From the NCBI RefSeq assembly GCF_027533625.1, contig NZ_JAQAGZ010000033.1:1-62272 (forward strand): DNA of 62,272 nucleotides, in the 5' to 3' direction. The stretch is from Paenibacillus gyeongsangnamensis. GTDB taxonomy: Bacteria > Bacillota > Bacilli > Paenibacillales > NBRC-103111. The first letter of the stretch is position 1; every line of letters starts with the position of its first letter. Of the stretch, positions 34,183-43,335 are shown piece after piece. The notes under the pieces were generated by a model that was not told where the DNA came from, ran no database searches, and saw only the letters and a program-made list of their open reading frames with translations. The translations under genes were made by a program, and so were the position numbers.

Positions 34183-34478
34183 AATCCGCGATTTACTAAC
34201 CTGTTATATTAAGTTTTTTCCCGATGGACAGGGAGTTGGATCACTGCGTACTACCGATGATGCTGAGTAATTTCGGAAGAGGGGATGGCAGTAACATAAC
34301 ATCGCTCTTGCTATAGAACCTGTTTCAAGCTGCGAACGTTGAGTTATATAGAACTCGCCAGTGGCCATTTATTTCTTCGAGAAACGAATAATCGCCCTCT
34401 AACTTGCCTTTTGGCGAGGTAAAGGACGATCTTTTTACGTTCTGTGTTCGGTATTTCTCCTGTTTTGAGGGGATTTCG
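34183..34478. other. Non-coding spacer with a terminator-like fold
   Basis: Around 34390-34440 the sequence can fold loosely (AATCGCCCT and AGGACGATCTTTTT). No gene is supported. Confidence 0.45.
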
Positions 34479-34541
34479 ATGATTTATACGCTATACCTTG
34501 TTTGTTTTATCGTCGTTATTATTTCGGGCTTTTACTTTTGA
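34479..34541 (+). CDS. Possible 20-residue membrane peptide
   Basis: ATG 34479 follows GAGGGGA by 6 nt and encodes a 20-residue, almost fully hydrophobic peptide beginning MIYTLYLVCF. It looks like one membrane helix. Such peptides occur as sporulation micro-proteins or type I toxins, but no antisense RNA or family match can be shown. Confidence 0.4.
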   Translation: MIYTLYLVCFIVVIISGFYF

Positions 34542-34554
34542 AGTGAATCCGGGA

Positions 34555-35138
34555 TCATTTGACAAAATGAACGGGTTTTAAATCTGGAGTTATTTTTTTG
34601 AATCTAAATCCTCTTCTCTTCAAGAATAAGAGGATTTTTGGTAATATTTCAGCCGTTTCTTTAAGATCGTGCATCAATATGACTGGACGAACCATCGCTT
34701 TCTCCATTCGAAGAGTCCCCTTTTTCACCATAACGATGGAGTATCGGTTCTTGTATTTCCAATCCTTACTGTCTACATTCCAATCCCACAGCCGATAGCC
34801 TGCTTTCTTGAGCGCTTTGAAATAAGCAGGCTTGAGATGGGGCAAGCTTTCGTAAGGGGTACGGACCAAATAGCTGGTTTTGCCGGTTGCTCTTTTTAAA
34901 GTGCGGCGGGTCTGATCGAGTTCACGGACGACAGAGCGTTTCGAAGCATAGAATCGATTGACTTTATGGGTAACTCCGTGCAACCCGACGGCATGGCCTT
35001 GCCGGATCATGGCTCTTACTGTGCAGGGATACCGGCGAATATGGGGCTCCAGCATAAAAAAGGAAGCCTTTGCCCGATGACGGGCAAGTATGTTCAATAA
35101 TGCCAGCGTCACCTCGTTCGGACCGTCGTCGAAGGTAA
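34555..35138 (-). pseudogene. Polysaccharide deacetylase, 5'-truncated
   Basis: Minus-strand sequence encodes a NodB-type deacetylase: VAYLTFDDGPNE (metal-binding Asp), KASFFMLEPH, GHAVGLHGVTHK (His pair), LVRTPYES and VILMHDLKE. A GTG at 35112 opens the frame but would cut off the essential FDDGP. The frame continues upstream without ATG, GTG or TTG into the opposite glycosyltransferase gene. The natural 5' end with its signal peptide is therefore missing. Intact members remove acetyl groups from peptidoglycan or chitin-like chains. Confidence 0.75.
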
Positions 35139-35151
35139 GATATGCTACCTT

Positions 35152-35787
35152 ATGCGAGGGTCGGACTCGTTTGCCAAAAAGGAACTGATCATCATTATCA
35201 ATAACAACGATATTCCGGTAAGGCCGTACAGAGCAATGGTCAAGAAGTATAGGAATATCAGAGTGTACAGGAAAAAGGAAATCACCACGCTAGGAAAGTG
35301 CCTTAACTTCGGAATAAGGGAATCGAAGTACTCGCATATAGCCAAATTTGACGACGATGATTATTACGCTCCTCGATACTTGTCGGATGCCATGAATCTG
35401 TTTCGGAGCAAAAAGGTGGATGTCGTAGGAAAAAGAGCCCATTTCCTCTGGTTGGACGGAAAAAAGGTTCTGATTTTGCGCAACCCAAATAGGCAGTATC
35501 AACGAGTTCGAATTTTACCCGGAGCTACGCTGGTATTCAAAAAAAGTGTCTTCCGTAAGGTTCGTTTCTCCAATGTAGATGTAGGCGAGGACGATAAGTT
35601 CTGCCAAAAATGCCGGGCAAAGGGCTATACGGTTTATTCGAGAGGAAAGTATAATTTTGCAGCACTGCGCAGGAAACATTCTAGAGATCATACATGGATT
35701 ATTAGCGAGAAGAAACTGTTGTCAGGTAATGTGAAGGTGATACGAAACGTTAAGAATTATAAAAAGTTTGTAACCAGAAATAAATAA
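35152..35787 (+). pseudogene. Family 2 glycosyltransferase, probably 5'-truncated
   Basis: The product keeps KKELIIIINNN, IAKFDDDDYYAPRYLSDAM (the DxD nucleotide-sugar site), VGKRAHFLWLDGKK, LPGATLVF and the end HTWIISEKKLLSGNV. The usual first 25 or so residues (the strand with the TCTNRP-type motif) are absent. The gene meets the truncated deacetylase head to head at about 35150. The ATG at 35152 has no clear ribosome site. It may still make a 211-residue protein. Very Lys/Arg-rich, as in spore-associated glycosyltransferases of Paenibacillus. Confidence 0.65.
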
Positions 35788-36069
35788 ACATTCCGGAGTA
35801 TGCGGCTCCGAATCGTCGGGTACGTTTACTTACATATGCCCCCATAGCCTTAAAAAACTTTATTTTCAGTTTACCAATTAATATTTCCACCACAATAAAA
35901 AACTTATTTCATTTGAAAGCTAATTGAAACGCCTTGAAAACCCAGTAAAATCAACATATCCATAAAACAATCCTATTTAGACATCAGCACTGATTTATAT
36001 GAAAACCGGGTATTGTCAACAGTTGTACGAGCAATGCGTGAATCGTTGTCACCATTTCGCCAGAAACGA
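35788..36069. other. AT-rich gene-free region
   Basis: No supported gene; leads into the Fnr/Crp-type box at 36070. Confidence 0.5.
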
Positions 36070-36085
36070 TGTGAGCACTATCACA
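36070..36085 (+). promoter_or_regulatory. TGTGA-N6-TCACA box (Fnr/Crp-type) before hcp
   Basis: A perfect TGTGA-GCACTA-TCACA dyad lies 74 nt before the hcp start. A weak -10 (GATAAG, 36105) would place transcription start about 40 nt from the dyad centre, the class II activator position. Bacillus Fnr and CRP share this consensus. Confidence 0.7.
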
Positions 36086-36158
36086 TTAGTATCCTCCCGC
36101 TTCTGATAAGCTAATCATTGTAAGAGTAAATAGCGAATCACTGAATGGAGGATGCATC

Positions 36159-37450
36159 ATGTTTTGTTACCAATGCGAACAAACACCGAACGGTGGCTGT
36201 AAGGTTGTCGGGGTATGCGGAAAAGACGAGACGATCGCAAGCTTGCAGGATACGATCATTTTTGCATTAAAGGGAATAGCTGCCTATGCGACGCACGCCA
36301 GACAGCTTGGTTATACCGACCCGGAAGTTGATAAAATAACGCACGAAGCACTTTATCTGACATTGACCAACTCCAATTTCAATCTGCAGGAGCACCTGGA
36401 TATGGCCAGAAGGTCGGCAATGCCGCGGTGCGGATCATGGATGTGCTCGACCGGGCGCATACGACGCACTTCGGTATTCCGCAGCCGGTTACGGTACCGC
36501 AGAATAAGATTGAGGGCAAGTGCATCGTCGTGACGGGGCACAACCTGTATGCGCTGGAAGAGCTGCTTAAGCAGACGGAAGGCAAAGGCATCAATATCTA
36601 TACCCACTCCGAAATGCTGCCGGCACACGGATATCCGAAGCTGAAGCAATATGCGCACTTAAAAGGAAACATCGGGAAAGCCTGGTATGACCAACGCCGG
36701 CTGTTCGAGCAGTTCCCGGGAGCGATTCTCGCGACGACAAACTGCGTTATGCCGATCAAGGGCACCTATGCGGACCGCTTCTTCTCCTATGAGGTAGCCG
36801 GGCTTGAGAACGTTACGAAAATCGTCGGCGAGGATTTCTCGCCGCTGATCGAGCGGGCGCTCGAGCTGCCGGGGGCGAATATCGACTCCGAGCAAGTGCT
36901 GACCACCGGCTACCACCACGAAACCGTCATCGGGCTTGCGCCGGAAATCATTCAAGCGGTCAAAGACGGCCTGATCAAACGTTTCTTCGTCATCGCCGGC
37001 TGCGACGCCCCGGGCAAAGGCGGTGAGTATTACCGCGAGCTGGCGACATCGCTTCCGAACGACACGGTCATCCTGACGACGTCCTGCGGCAAGTTCCGCT
37101 TTAATGATGTGGATTACGGCACGGTTGCCGGCACCGGTATCCCGCGGTACATCGATTTGGGCCAGTGCAACAACTCCGGCTCCACGGTCAAAATCGCGCT
37201 GGCGCTCGCCGACGCCTTTGGCTGCAGTGTCAACGAACTGCCGGTGAGCATCGTGCTGTCGTGGTTCGAACAGAAGGCCGTCGCCATTCTGTTAGGCTTG
37301 TTCAGCCTCGGAATCCAGGATATCCGTATCGGCCCGAAGGCGCCGGAGTTCATTAACGAAGGTGTCATGAACGTACTCGTCGAGAAATTCGGCCTGAAGC
37401 TGATCGGCGATGCGCAAGAGGACATGGCGGCCATGCTTTCGCTGCACTAA
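36159..37450 (+). pseudogene. hcp: Hydroxylamine reductase (hybrid-cluster protein), one frameshift
   Basis: The first frame gives the N-terminal iron-sulphur motif (MFCYQCEQTPNGGCKVVGVC). From about 36411 a one-base loss (expected ATG-AAG-GTC reads AGAAGGTC) moves the rest, starting KVGNAAVRIMDVLDRAHTTH, to another frame. The second frame keeps hybrid-cluster ligands: Cys in TTNCVMPIKG, AGCDAPGK, TTSCGKFRFNDVDYG and GQCNNSGS, then VLSWFEQKA. Together about 430 residues, the short Gram-positive form. Hcp reduces nitric oxide or hydroxylamine under low oxygen, in keeping with the Fnr-type box. The shift is outside a long homopolymer, so true inactivation is plausible but needs read support. 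Confidence 0.85.
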
Positions 37451-37474
37451 TCCGATTATGACGTTGCAAAGACG

Positions 37475-37523
37475 AAAAATCCCCCCGCTCCGGCAATTAT
37501 CGCGCTGGAACGGGGGAATTTTA
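37475..37523 (+). terminator. Terminator after hcp
   Basis: CCCCCGCTCC pairs with GGAACGGGGG over a 14-nt loop, flanked by A and T runs. Confidence 0.8.
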
Positions 37524-37723
37524 TTTGGTCAAACCGAACCTGGATCAATTCCGGATGCTTAGGTGGTAAGGCGACGTACATGGTCCGCCAAACTCCCCTG
37601 ACAGGATGGCTGTCTTACAAACTTTTCAGGCAGACGTCTTGGCTATATAATAAGTTTATAAAATTTATGGGTCATGAAATGATTCAGTTTTTTCTTATTT
37701 TACTTTGTGGAGGAGAGATAACG

Positions 37724-37765
37724 ATGTTTAACTTTATTGACCCGCCAGTAATACCTCAACAGTAG
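37724..37765 (+). CDS. Possible 13-residue leader peptide
   Basis: ATG 37724 follows GTGGAGGAGAG, one of the best ribosome sites in the window, and encodes MFNFIDPPVIPQQ before TAG. It has a Pro-Pro pair and a third Pro. The stop codon lies inside one arm of a dyad. The layout resembles translation-attenuation leaders of antibiotic-resistance genes, with an EamA transporter gene next. Confidence 0.45.
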   Translation: MFNFIDPPVIPQQ

Positions 37766-37823
37766 AATCTACTGTCAAGGTACTTACATGAGGTTTGCTA
37801 GTCCTTTCCAAAGATTCTACTGT
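37759..37823 (+). promoter_or_regulatory. Alternative stem-loops after the leader peptide
   Basis: ACAGTAGAATC (37759-37769) can pair locally with TACTGT (37770-37775) or, over 11-12 bp, with GATTCTACTGT at 37813-37823. Mutually exclusive helices next to a short frame suggest an attenuator. The eamA ribosome site itself is not clearly in a stem. Confidence 0.45.
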
Positions 37824-37887
37824 ATGCATGTGGCAGCCGGCAACTCATAGGTCGCACCATCATATCTAGTAGAAAGCGGGAAATGAA

Positions 37888-38515
37888 GTGAAAGAAAAAA
37901 TATATTTCATCTTGTCGATGGTAATCTTCGGTGCAGTTGGAGTTTTTGCCAAGTATATTGATTTGGCTTCAAGTGAAATAGCTTTATTCATGAGTCTGAT
38001 TGGCAGCTTGTTTCTGTTCATCATCTGCATCTGTACCAAGCGTAAAATATCGTGGCAAAACATTAAAATGAATGCTCCTGTACTATTACTCGCAAGCTTC
38101 GCCTTGGGTGGAAATTGGATCTTTCTTTTTCAGTCTTATAAGGAAACCACAATCGCGAATGCAGCTTTAAGCTATTATTTTGCTCCCGTTTTGGTCATTA
38201 TGATGTCGCCTATTGTACTGAAAGAAAAACTTTCACTCAAAAAAGTGATATGTGTCGGAATGGCTCTTTTCGGATTGATTTTAATTGTGCAAAGCGGCAG
38301 TACTGGGGGAGCCGAACATCATCTGCTCGGTATCCTTTATGGACTTATTGCGGCAGCTTTTTATGCAATTCTGACCTTGGCCAACAAATTTATCCGAAAT
38401 ATAAAGGATGACCTTATTTCAAATATTAGGCGCTCTCCTGTTACTGGGATCAACGTTTATAAGCGAAGCAAACAGGAATATAAAAGTTCCTTACGGGAAT
38501 AGAACATCTACCTAG
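37888..38515 (+). pseudogene. EamA-family transporter with internal deletion
   Basis: The first frame (GTG 37888) encodes about six helices of a DMT transporter: FILSMVIFGAVGVFAKYIDL, LGGNWIFLFQSYKETTIANA, LSYYFAPVLVIMMSPIVLKE, ending at LTLANKFIRNIKD. The true C-terminal helix (TLFQILGALLLLGSTFISEA) follows in another frame and ends at 38515. The roughly 95 residues that normally lie between are missing at about 38405. Other members have about 290-300 residues. Confidence 0.75.
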
Positions 38516-38725
38516 TGAATTGATTAAGACTCAAAACCCCACAAGCTGGTGCCCGTACTCTAACGGCGTAAGCTTGTTGAGGTTTAACCGTGCCAACCAT
38601 CTCAAACTTGAAGGCAAACCGTTTTCCATTGAAACCTTGGCATACGGCTTTGTCGATGTAATATCAGTGCTGGCAGCTTATATTATGACAGATGCAGAAG
38701 TAAAACTAGAGGTGTTGATCTTGCA

Positions 38726-39262
38726 ATGAAAAAAGCTCGCAAAATTTGCCCATTGGCGATAATTTCTAGGAGTGACGGAAAGCGAAGATTTACTTTACTG
38801 GCTGTCACAGCCGTTTTAATGTTATCCGTTTGCTCAGGGTTCCTGCTGTATCAACCATTAATGGTTGCCTCGGGCTTTACCAGTCATCAAATCTGTTCCG
38901 AAACTTTTGTCTCGGGCCTGAATTCCGATCAGATCTACGCCGATATGGTGAAGCCGACCGGAGCCATTCGTTTTATCGATAGCTTGATGCGATACAACGT
39001 TGACCGTGAAAAGCGCGAAGTGACAACGACTGTGGCAGGAATGTACAAAACTCAGGCAGTGTATGGGGAGGGGATGGGTTGCTTGTTGGTGCATGAGCCC
39101 GAGGACGTCAATCTGGCCACGGCTGCTGACTTCAATTCCACAGTCGGCCTATCGGGTTCGCAGGCCCCTGAGATAGCGGGACCCGCTGTTGTTGGTATAA
39201 AGAAATTATTAGTAGATCACAATAATGTGGATATATCTGGGTCATTATGCTGGCGGAGCTGA
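38726..39262 (+). pseudogene. Serine hydrolase (class C beta-lactamase family), N-terminal fragment
   Basis: The readable part has a membrane anchor or signal helix (LLAVTAVLMLSVCSGFLLYQ) and the pre-catalytic region of esterase or 6-aminohexanoate-dimer-hydrolase-like proteins: SHQICSETFVSGLNSD, IRFIDSLMRYNVDREKREVT, TQAVYGEGMGCLLV. The catalytic SxxK domain never appears; sequence degenerates after about 39200. Just upstream (38520-38725) is another unrecognised fragment. Confidence 0.55.
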
Positions 39263-39392
39263 TTCTTCCGTTGCGCGGATCTTATTATGCGGAAAAATAA
39301 GTATCGCAACATAAGCATATTTTGAGCATCAGCCGGATAGTAATAGATTAATAGAATGTCGGTTATTCTATGAATCGGGTGGTGCATGTACG

Positions 39393-40361
39393 ATGTTCCC
39401 TTTGAAAAGGCGTTTTTCTTTGATTATAGTTGGAGTTCTGGTTACCATTGCAATTCTTTGTTTAACAGCATTTGCTGTTCTCCAGAAATTGGAAACGACC
39501 GCTCAGACGAGCTCTGAACCGCAGCAGACGATGCCGACATGGACCCAAGAACCGTCAAAGCCTACTCAAGCGTCTGCTTTAGGTGGGCAGCAGGAACCAC
39601 CACAAATCATTGAGCCTGTTCTAATAATGGAGCCAATTCAGCACCCTCTGGCGGCGCCTAGTTCAGCAGTTGTAGACGCCATATATAAGACGCCGCCTTT
39701 TCTTTCCAAAGTAAGTATACCGGTGCTAAACTATCATAGCGTTACGATTCAGCCCGGCAATAGAGCCGCAATCACTCCGAAAAAGCTGGAAGAACAGATG
39801 CAATACTTAGCGGAACAAGGCTATACGACGTTGTCTTTGAAAGAATTCATAGACATTTGGGAAGGCCGCGTCAGTCCGCCGACCAAACCGGTACTTCTAA
39901 CGTTCGATGACGGGTACAAAGACAATTACACCACTGCCATGCCTATTCTAAAAAAGTATGAGTTCCGCGCCACTCTATTTATGTCCCCGGGTATGGTGGA
40001 TGACGGGTATTTTTTAAACTGGGATGAGGTAAAAGAAATGCATCAGGTCGGCTGGGACATACAGCCCCACGGTATGACTCATCCGCATTTGCCAAGGCTG
40101 AGCGCTGAGAAACAAGAGCACGAAATTATGGAGGGCCGTCATCAAATCGAAGAGCAGCTGGAGATAACGGCAGACGTCTTTTGTTACCCATACGGGGAAC
40201 GAAATCAAGTCACCTTGAACATTTTGAAGGAGAACCAATTCCGTTATGCTTTCACGATCGATCAGGGGAAGGCTGCGCCGGACCAGAACCCTTTGCTGCT
40301 CCGTAGACTATTTGTCGATGGCGAACAAGGATTAAGCAGCTTTAAGGCATTGTTAAAATAA
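39393..40361 (+). CDS. Membrane-anchored polysaccharide deacetylase
   Basis: An N-terminal helix (FSLIIVGVLVTIAILCLTAF) and a Pro/Gln/Glu-rich linker (about residues 30-100) lead to a NodB domain: VLNYHSV, LLTFDDGYKDNYTTAMP (metal Asp), ATLFMSPGMV, DIQPHGMTHPHL (His pair) and DVFCYPYGERN. This matches poly-N-acetylglucosamine or peptidoglycan deacetylases of the PgaB/IcaB type. It would act outside the membrane. Nothing suggests an operon. Confidence 0.88.
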   Translation: MFPLKRRFSLIIVGVLVTIAILCLTAFAVLQKLETTAQTSSEPQQTMPTWTQEPSKPTQASALGGQQEPPQIIEPVLIMEPIQHPLAAPSSAVVDAIYKTPPFLSKVSIPVLNYHSVTIQPGNRAAITPKKLEEQMQYLAEQGYTTLSLKEFIDIWEGRVSPPTKPVLLTFDDGYKDNYTTAMPILKKYEFRATLFMSPGMVDDGYFLNWDEVKEMHQVGWDIQPHGMTHPHLPRLSAEKQEHEIMEGRHQIEEQLEITADVFCYPYGERNQVTLNILKENQFRYAFTIDQGKAAPDQNPLLLRRLFVDGEQGLSSFKALLK

Positions 40362-40391
40362 TATTGGGGGAAGTGCAATGATATACTGCTA

Positions 40392-40512
40392 GAAGGCTGC
40401 CGCTCGAATCGGCGGCCTGAGGGACGGGTACGTTAGTGGAATAATCAAACTAAGACGCGGCTCCCGGCAAAATTCGGCAGCCGCGTTATGCTAACTGGCA
40501 GTTATCTTCAAA
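40392..40512. repeat. Cassette-type intergenic element E1
   Basis: Two hairpins (AGGCTGCCG with CGGCGGCCT; then GACGCGGCT with AGCCGCGTT) frame GAGGGACGGGTACGTTAG, and GCTAACTGGCAGTTATC closes the element at 40490-40506. This is a degenerate double copy of the module seen at E3, E6 and E9. Confidence 0.6.
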
Positions 40513-40629
40513 TTATTGTGTTAGAATATGGATAAGCGTTTTTGGAATAAATTCAATAAGAGGCGACCACAGATAGGTAGTCTTAATGTTCTATTGGACA
40601 GTATGATAACATTTGCGGAGGGTACTGAT

Positions 40630-41166
40630 ATGCTGGAGATAGTAAAGAACGTACTCGAAGACATGAATAAGCAGTTAAATCGCATTATAAAGAGCCTTGA
40701 TAATCTTGATGATGATTTGATTTGGAAAAAAACGGGGTCTTCGACCAATAGTATTGGAAACCTCTGCTTACATTTAGCAGGAAACGAGTATCAAAATTTC
40801 GTAAGTGCAATCGGTAACAATCCGTTCATTAGAGAACGCTCCCGAGGAGAATTTGTACCTGAAGGCGGTATGACTAGGGATGAATTAAAAAACCTACTTC
40901 AGAGAACACGCTCTGATTCGACTAGCACATTATCAAACTTATCCGAGAAGGATTTAAATAGGGAAGTAATTATTAGGTATTCTTTAGAGGATTGGAATAA
41001 GATGCATCGAGTTAATGCGTCGGAAGACGAGACCTACGATATTAGAGTCATAAGACTTCTGCTCATTCAAGTTGCTGCGCACTATGGTTATCATACTGGG
41101 CAAATTGTATTTCTCACCAAACTATTGAAAGATATTGATGAAAACATTACGGGACAGTACCATTAA
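40630..41166 (+). CDS. DinB-family (DUF1572) protein
   Basis: The 178-residue protein has the four-helix DinB layout with conserved metal-type His: NSIGNLCLHLAGNEYQNF and VAAHYGYHTGQIVFLTK. ATG 40630 follows GCGGAGGG; the longer frame from 40528 lacks support. Such proteins are thiol-transferase-like or stress-linked, mostly uncharacterised. It lies alone between elements E1 and E2. Confidence 0.82.
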   Translation: MLEIVKNVLEDMNKQLNRIIKSLDNLDDDLIWKKTGSSTNSIGNLCLHLAGNEYQNFVSAIGNNPFIRERSRGEFVPEGGMTRDELKNLLQRTRSDSTSTLSNLSEKDLNREVIIRYSLEDWNKMHRVNASEDETYDIRVIRLLLIQVAAHYGYHTGQIVFLTKLLKDIDENITGQYH

Positions 41167-41177
41167 TCATTAAACTT

Positions 41178-41245
41178 GGCGATGGAACTGATCCATCGCT
41201 TGTTTTCGTTTCTGTACACTCCGTTCAACGGGCAGGATAGCGTAG
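41178..41245. repeat. Cassette-type intergenic element E2
   Basis: Hairpin GCGATGG-AACTGAT-CCATCGC (41179-41199), then TTGTTTTCG and TCAACGGGCAGGATAGCG. It is clearly homologous to E5 at 48484, including hairpin arms and spacer. Confidence 0.7.
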
Positions 41246-41314
41246 TAAGCCATTCCAACATATGGTTGTATCAACGGCACTGGGGCAGCTGATACGTAGA
41301 CTGGCAAGCCGCCG

Positions 41315-41650
41315 TCAAAGCGCATCGCAGCGCATGCCGTTGATGTAGTAACCTTCCTCGCTATACACTTTGAAGGCAATTTCCACCTCCGGCACGCCCG
41401 CTGCAAGCAAATGCTTCGTTATCGTTTCGGCGAAACGGTCTCTCGTTTGCATCCCGCGTTCGAACCAGGCGACTTCGACGAACGGATACGTATCCACACG
41501 CTTACCGTCCATCGCAGAAACAGTCTGCAGGCAATCGAAGGTAAAATTATCTGTGCCGCAGCCGCACACGTCGGCTAATTGTCGTACTAACGCTTCGCTG
41601 ATCGCGATCACTCGTTCCGGTGCAATTCCTCTTATCGTCAGTTGGGGCAA
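41315..41650 (-). CDS. DUF1904 (tautomerase-like) protein
   Basis: TTG 41650 follows AGGAGGTCG on the minus strand and gives a 111-residue protein starting LPQLTIRGIAPERVIAISEA. DUF1904 proteins have the tautomerase/MIF-like fold; QLTIRGI and VEVAWFERGMQTRDRFAETI are visible. The frame opens further upstream without a ribosome site. It is oriented against its neighbours, between E2 and E3. Confidence 0.78.
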   Translation of the reverse strand: MPQLTIRGIAPERVIAISEALVRQLADVCGCGTDNFTFDCLQTVSAMDGKRVDTYPFVEVAWFERGMQTRDRFAETITKHLLAAGVPEVEIAFKVYSEEGYYINGMRCDAL

Positions 41651-41924
41651 TGTCAGCGACCTCCTTTTTGACCAGTATAACATGAGTCATCTATGTATGA
41701 TAATTTTGCCGAAAACGGTCGTGAATCCGTTGATGTAGAAAGTAGCGTTTAAAATATTATTACCACTACGCCGAGCGGAACAAAGGAGCATACGTATCCC
41801 ATTGAGTTGTTAGATTGTATGATTGACTTCGTTTAGCAAACATAAGGCTTCGGAAATTCAAAGACAATCATAAAACGATACTTAAGAGAAGTCTTTTGTA
41901 CGGTAAACCGCATCATAAATCATT

Positions 41925-42019
41925 GCGCTAACGGAGTACGATAGCACAATAATCCACACCATGATAAAGCTGCCGCGTTGAACGGCAGCTTTGTTACGCT
42001 AACGGGCAGCTATCTTCAA
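41925..42019. repeat. Cassette-type intergenic element E3
   Basis: Left core GCTAACGGAGTACGATAG (41927), hairpin AAAGCTGCCG-N7-CGGCAGCTTT (41966-41992), right core GCTAACGGGCAGCTATC (41998). This is the clearest example of the direct-repeat-hairpin-direct-repeat plan. Confidence 0.75.
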
Positions 42020-42073
42020 TGTTCCTTTATGGTAACATAGGGATAAACATACAATCGGATTGAGGGGAAACCG

Positions 42074-42448
42074 ATGATAATAAGAGAAGCTCACATTGAG
42101 GATGCAGAAAAAATCGCAAAAGTTCATGTTGATAGCTGGAAAACCACTTATAAAGGCATTATTTCCGAATCGTATTTGTCCAATCTCTCCGTTGAAAAGA
42201 GAATGAAAAGTTGGTTGTGGACATTTGAGAATCTAAACGTTGACGAAAAGATATTCGTCGCAGAAGACATGGCAGGTAATATCGTTGGATTTTCGAATGG
42301 GGGTCGAAGACGGAATAACGAATTTGAACATGATGGTGAGCTATTTGCAATCTATCTACTAAAGGATTACCAACGAATAGGGTTAGGAAAAAAACTCTTT
42401 AATTCGGTTGTAGAATCATTAAAAGATAATGGTTACATAAAAATGAAG
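42074..42448 (+). pseudogene. GNAT acetyltransferase, C-terminally truncated
   Basis: The frame starts MIIREAHIEDAEKIAKVHVD and contains KIFVAEDMAGNIVGF and the acetyl-CoA loop YQRIGLGKKLFNSV, then GYIKM. After about 42448 the sequence no longer resembles a GNAT and runs over the 3' end of the opposite gene (stop at 42595). The last 40 residues, including the motif-B strand, are missing. Confidence 0.75.
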
Positions 42449-42506
42449 GAGCCCTATCGTGCACCCTTCCTTTGGCTGCAAGTTTCAAAAACGTTCAAAT
42501 TCCTGT

Positions 42507-43169
42507 TCAGCAAGGAATCAAGCTGTTCTTTGCCAGATGAAACCTACGGAAATCCTTTGTCAGGTATTTTATGTCCTTCTCGATCTTTCTGGTGATTTCC
42601 GGATCGTTATACTCCAAAATCATTTCTACATGCCGGTCTAATGTTTCTTTAATTTCAAGCAACCAGAACGGATAGTTATTGGGTTGCAGCTCGTGTAAAT
42701 CCTCGGCAAAAGCTTCGGACAAAACACGAATATTCGGTGTATCTAACCATTTGTGAACGGCAAAAAAGGCAGGTGTGAAATCTTCCCGGAATTCTTGTCC
42801 TGGAACTTGCTCCCAAAATTCTATCCATTCATTTATCAAGCCAGCTTCATACAAGATAAACTTTAGAAACCCGCATAGCCAAGCCGTGCAACTCGTATTC
42901 CGTTGTTGACAGCCGACACCATGGTTCAAAAAGCCGCAGCCTATGCAGCAAGAGCCGCCGCCAGAAATACACACTTTACAGATATGATCGGCCCCAGCCC
43001 CACTGAGAAATTCCAATCCAACTTCGATTACTTTTTGTTTTGTTGTAATGCGCAATCTCTCATTTAATTGTTTCGGTCGGGTGGCCGAGTTGTTTTTTTG
43101 GTCAGACTGTAGTAATCCCTTATTGATTAAGGGATAGTCTCCCTGTGAGATATTTAAAAATTTAGTCAT
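42507..43169 (-). CDS. Cys-rich protein of unknown function
   Basis: The 220-residue product (start ATG 43169, AAAGGTG upstream) has a striking cluster: CKVC, GSCCIGCG, GVGCQQRNTSCTAWLC, eight Cys within about 40 residues, followed by aromatic-rich helices (FWEQVPGQEFR). The pattern suggests a metal or iron-sulphur site. It is divergent from an ArsR gene, and the intergenic region holds a 21-bp sequence that recurs inverted before sulP. I do not recognise the family. Co-regulation with a SulP transporter hints at an anion or metal response. Confidence 0.7.
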   Translation of the reverse strand: MTKFLNISQGDYPLINKGLLQSDQKNNSATRPKQLNERLRITTKQKVIEVGLEFLSGAGADHICKVCISGGGSCCIGCGFLNHGVGCQQRNTSCTAWLCGFLKFILYEAGLINEWIEFWEQVPGQEFREDFTPAFFAVHKWLDTPNIRVLSEAFAEDLHELQPNNYPFWLLEIKETLDRHVEMILEYNDPEITRKIEKDIKYLTKDFRRFHLAKNSLIPC

Positions 43170-43218
43170 GTGCGCAGCACCTTTCATATTTTACAAAAAC
43201 TGAATATCCGAGAAACTA

Positions 43219-43239
43219 ATATTTGATTATTTGAATATA
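43219..43239. promoter_or_regulatory. ArsR-type operator, divergent promoter copy
   Basis: A 21-bp sequence (core ATTTGATTATTTGAAT) between the divergent Cys-rich and ArsR genes. Its exact reverse complement occurs at 43799-43819. Confidence 0.7.
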
Positions 43240-43335
43240 ATATTATACGCCCAAGGGCTGTTTTACAACCAGCTTTTTATATGTGGTATTATTATTTGTA
43301 TATATTTAGATCTTCAAAATTTTTAAGGGGATTAG

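Noticed and set aside
37580..37765. 61-codon frame overlapping the leader peptide
   Set aside because: Its upstream part has no ribosome site or protein character; only the last 13 codons have a strong site.
38520..38729. 69-codon frame between the eamA and serine-hydrolase remnants
   Set aside because: TTG start without ribosome site and no recognised family; left as part of a debris region.
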